From NCBI GenBank assembly GCA_016938175.1, contig JAFGVE010000037.1, positions 1 to 64,000 of the forward strand: DNA of 64,000 bases, read 5' to 3'. The notes beneath the pieces were generated by a model that saw nothing but the letters and a program-made list of their open reading frames with translations, had not been told where the DNA came from and did not search any database. The position numbers were made by a program, and so were the translations under genes. This stretch comes from Campylobacterales bacterium. Lineage in GTDB: Bacteria; Campylobacterota; Campylobacteria; Campylobacterales; Sulfurimonadaceae. How positions within the stretch are numbered: position 1 is the stretch's first letter; each line of letters begins with the position of its first letter. This document shows positions 61,559 through 64,000 of this stretch, piece by piece.

Positions 61559-62198
61559 ACACTATAAGTCACTCTTTAAAGAACTCAACAAAAGTCGACT
61601 TCTCAAGTTTCAAATAGTCGTTCTTTTTTTAACGACTTATATTGACTGGGTACTTATGCCATATGTTACAAAACTAGAAGGAACCTATCTACCTGTAATG
61701 ATTATAAGTTTTTATATGCTTTTAAGTGCAAGCGATGGTCTTATTCAACCTCTGTTTAAGAAAATAAAAATTTATCAAATTTATCTCTTTGTAATTCTTT
61801 TAGATATTGTACAAATTCTTAGCTATTCACTAGTAGAGGCAAGTATGATTTTATTTACCTATGTTATTCTGACAATCTTTACACTGCAAGCTATTACATT
61901 TGAGATATCTAGAATTCACACGATAGATTTTATGAAAGAATATATAGAGATAAAAGAGTATTTAATGCTTCGTTCTTTTATAGTTTCCAGTGCCATCATT
62001 GGTGGAGCTACAACAGCTATGCTTTTAGATTTTATAGATATTTCATTGAAAAGCATTCTTTATGGACTAGGTTTTTTGGGAGTAATCGCTGTAGTTATTG
62101 AGTATAGACTTTATAAGAAATTTAAAACTATTGTACAGACAGAAGATACAATTATAGAAAAACAAAAACATCTAATAAATGAAAAAATAAAAGTGTGA
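61515..62198 (+). CDS. Multi-TM hypothetical membrane protein (start uncertain; TTG at 61548 possible)
   Basis: About 5-6 hydrophobic segments; overlaps the GNAT gene in another frame. Confidence 0.65.
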   Translation: MVVMLISWRRLLPIRHYKSLFKELNKSRLLKFQIVVLFLTTYIDWVLMPYVTKLEGTYLPVMIISFYMLLSASDGLIQPLFKKIKIYQIYLFVILLDIVQILSYSLVEASMILFTYVILTIFTLQAITFEISRIHTIDFMKEYIEIKEYLMLRSFIVSSAIIGGATTAMLLDFIDISLKSILYGLGFLGVIAVVIEYRLYKKFKTIVQTEDTIIEKQKHLINEKIKV

Positions 62199-62216
62199 TA
62201 ATATTTTGAATGTAGA

Positions 62217-62293
62217 TGGTGCGCCCGAAGGGATTCGAACCCCTGACCGCTGGTACCGCAAACCAGTGCTCTATCCAGCTGAGCTACGAACGC
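62217..62293 (-). tRNA. tRNA-Arg, anticodon GCG
   Basis: GCGTTCG acceptor pairs CGGGCGC; D arm GCTCAGCTGGATAGAGC; anticodon arm CTGGT-TTGCGGT-ACCAG; T loop TTCGAAT; CCA encoded. Confidence 0.93.
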
Positions 62294-62359
62294 ACACCAT
62301 TCTCTTTTGAGAGGATGAAATTATAGCACCTATAACTTAGAATATTCTAAAAATAGACC

Positions 62360-62578
62360 CTATATTTCAATTTTGTCAATTAACTCCTGCATTTTTTTCT
62401 CTTGAGTATATAGGTCATGTACTTTACGGACATACCCTTGAAGTACTACTTTTAAATCATTGTTGCCCTCAGTATTAAAATCTTTTGCCATTTCTTTTGT
62501 TAAAAACTTTGCAAAATCATCTTCAACATCAACATCAAATCTGCGACCACCAATATGTAGACCTATTTTTTTACTCAT
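62360..62578 (-). CDS. ZapA-like cell division protein
   Basis: KKIGLHIGGRRFDVDVEDDFAKFLTKEMAKDFN...; small size. Confidence 0.6.
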   Translation of the reverse strand: MSKKIGLHIGGRRFDVDVEDDFAKFLTKEMAKDFNTEGNNDLKVVLQGYVRKVHDLYTQEKKMQELIDKIEI

Positions 62579-62583
62579 TAAAT

Positions 62584-62811
62584 TTAACCTAGAATACTTT
62601 CTATTTTACTCACTATTTCTTCTATTTCTAAATCTTTTGTTGCGTTCTCTTCGGTCAATCTTTGTATCTCTTGATCTTTAATTTCACGTTCAGCTTTAAG
62701 TGTCATAAGCTCATTACGCAACTGCTCATTTTCGCCTTTCATAGTGTCATAGTGTTGTAATATTTGAGAAACTTTTTCATTGAGTATTTCTAAAGTAGTT
62801 TGATTATCCAT
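62584..62811 (-). CDS. Small coiled-coil protein (ZapB-like in form)
   Basis: Single predicted coiled coil, adjacent to the ZapA-like gene. Confidence 0.6.
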   Translation of the reverse strand: MDNQTTLEILNEKVSQILQHYDTMKGENEQLRNELMTLKAEREIKDQEIQRLTEENATKDLEIEEIVSKIESILG

Positions 62812-62841
62812 AAAATTACCTTTATCTTTTTTCCTAATGAA

Positions 62842-62862
62842 ATACTATCATAATAATAGTAT
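62842..62862. promoter_or_regulatory. Inverted repeat ATACTAT-N7-ATAGTAT in the divergent intergenic region
   Basis: Perfect 7-bp arms upstream of a TATAAT at 62890-62895. Confidence 0.3.
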
Positions 62863-62925
62863 ATAAAATAGGTATTATCTCTAGTTTGGTATAATTTATC
62901 ACTATAGATAATAAGGTTTAAATAT

Positions 62926-64000
62926 ATGAATAACTTTGAAGAATATTGTACAAAATTTGTTCAATCAGTAGGTGCAAAAGAGGGAGCTGTTTCACCGCAA
63001 ATAGTATCATCTGCATCTTTTTCCTACGGAGATTCTGAAACTGGCGAAGGTATTTTTAATGGTAGTGTTAAAAAGCCTCTCTACTCTCGTATGGGGAATC
63101 CCACAACAGGAAAACTTGAATCTATTTTAGCTGAAATGGATGGAGGAATAGGTGCAGTTGCAACAAGCTCAGGAATGGGGGCAACTTCACTAGCAACACT
63201 TTCTCTGCTAGAAATGGGAGATGAAGTCATTAGCATTGGTGGATTATTTGGGGGAACTTACTCACTTTTTAATGAAACACTCAAACGCTTTGGAGTGAGT
63301 ACTCAATTTTTTGATGTAGATGAAATTGAAGCGATTGAAGCCACTATAACTCCAAAAACAAAAATCATTTTTTTAGAGAGTGTTGGTAACCCCAATATGA
63401 GACTTCCCGACATTAAAAAAATTGCCGATATTGCAAATAACGCTGGTGTAGCTTTAATCGTAGATAATACAATTACACCATTAAGTGTTGCACCATTAAA
63501 ACTTGGTGCTGACATAGTTGTGTATTCAACTACAAAAATTATTACTGGAAATGCTTCCGCTCTTGGTGGTTGTGCAGTTTTTCGAGCTATAAATGAAGGT
63601 GAAGATAAATTTAAGTCTGCACGTTACGCTTTTATGGAAAAGTTTATTAAAAAAATGGGAGCTATGGCTCTCATTCCAAATGCAAAAAAACGTGCTCTTA
63701 GAGACTTTGGTATGAGTGCTAATGCACATGCTAGCTATCAGACTATGCTTGGACTAGAAACACTCCCTTTACGTTTAAGCCGTATAACACAAAGTGTTGA
63801 AACAATAGCAAAAGCACTGGATAAAGAGGGTTTTAACATAAATCACCCATACCTAGAAAAGCATCCACATCATGCACGCTATAAAAAAGATTTTGTAAAT
63901 GGATGTGGAACGCTACTGACTATTGATATGCAAACTAAAGAGAAAGCTTTTGCCTTCTTAAACAACTCAAAACTTGCCACAATTACTGCAAATATTGGAG
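62926..64000 (+). CDS. Cys/Met-metabolism PLP enzyme (O-acetylhomoserine sulfhydrylase / methionine gamma-lyase type), truncated by the right edge
   Basis: Own translation: PLYSRMGNPTTGKLESILAEMDGG, ATSSGMGA, FLESVGNPNMRLPDI, IVDNTITPL and YSTTKIITGNASALGG (PLP lysine region). Confidence 0.92.
   Translation, partial: MNNFEEYCTKFVQSVGAKEGAVSPQIVSSASFSYGDSETGEGIFNGSVKKPLYSRMGNPTTGKLESILAEMDGGIGAVATSSGMGATSLATLSLLEMGDEVISIGGLFGGTYSLFNETLKRFGVSTQFFDVDEIEAIEATITPKTKIIFLESVGNPNMRLPDIKKIADIANNAGVALIVDNTITPLSVAPLKLGADIVVYSTTKIITGNASALGGCAVFRAINEGEDKFKSARYAFMEKFIKKMGAMALIPNAKKRALRDFGMSANAHASYQTMLGLETLPLRLSRITQSVETIAKALDKEGFNINHPYLEKHPHHARYKKDFVNGCGTLLTIDMQTKEKAFAFLNNSKLATITANIG

Noticed and set aside
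63303-63729. Two minus-strand ORFs (70 and 67 aa)
   Set aside because: Antisense to the truncated PLP-enzyme gene, which the track omits because it runs off the edge.
1-64000. CRISPR array, prophage, transposon or rRNA
   Set aside because: No regularly spaced repeats, integrase/transposase or conserved rRNA segments noticed on reading.

Overview
The window looks like chromosomal core DNA from a Sulfurimonas-like Campylobacterota (epsilonproteobacterium). This is inferred from gene content, gene order and protein style; no search was run. It is AT-rich and densely coding. Most genes are on the minus strand, with plus-strand islands at about 13.2-14.1, 16.1-16.4, 20.5-23.5, 32.7-37.0, 60.1-62.2 and 62.9-64.0 kb. 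Contents include rpsP-khpA-rimM-trmD-rplS; ffh; waaA; smpB-ispE-csrA-truB-uvrD/pcrA; cysK; murG/ftsW; miaA; recD2-like; glyQ; purE; a CheZ-like protein; trxA-[Trx-fold ORF]-trxB; dapB/pflA-like; a 14-gene complex I operon (nuoA-D, nuoE-like, NuoG paralogue, nuoG, nuoH-N); nfo; an FqrB/TrxR2-like flavoprotein; a DUF2156/GNAT/membrane-protein operon; one tRNA-Arg(GCG); and a truncated O-acetylhomoserine sulfhydrylase-type gene at the right edge. I saw no CRISPR array, prophage, IS element or rRNA gene. Best leads: (1) complex I without a recognisable NADH-oxidising NuoE/F module, with a tandem NuoG paralogue that keeps a C-x2-C-x3-C-x27-C motif, and an FqrB-like flavoprotein in the same window; (2) a cysteine-free, membrane-anchored thioredoxin-fold protein between trxA and trxB, with a terminator-like hairpin just after its start codon; (3) a CheZ-like protein with a CheY-binding-like motif at each end; (4) a multi-hairpin leader upstream of rpsP; (5) hairpins built from stop codons and terminal codons at gene ends.
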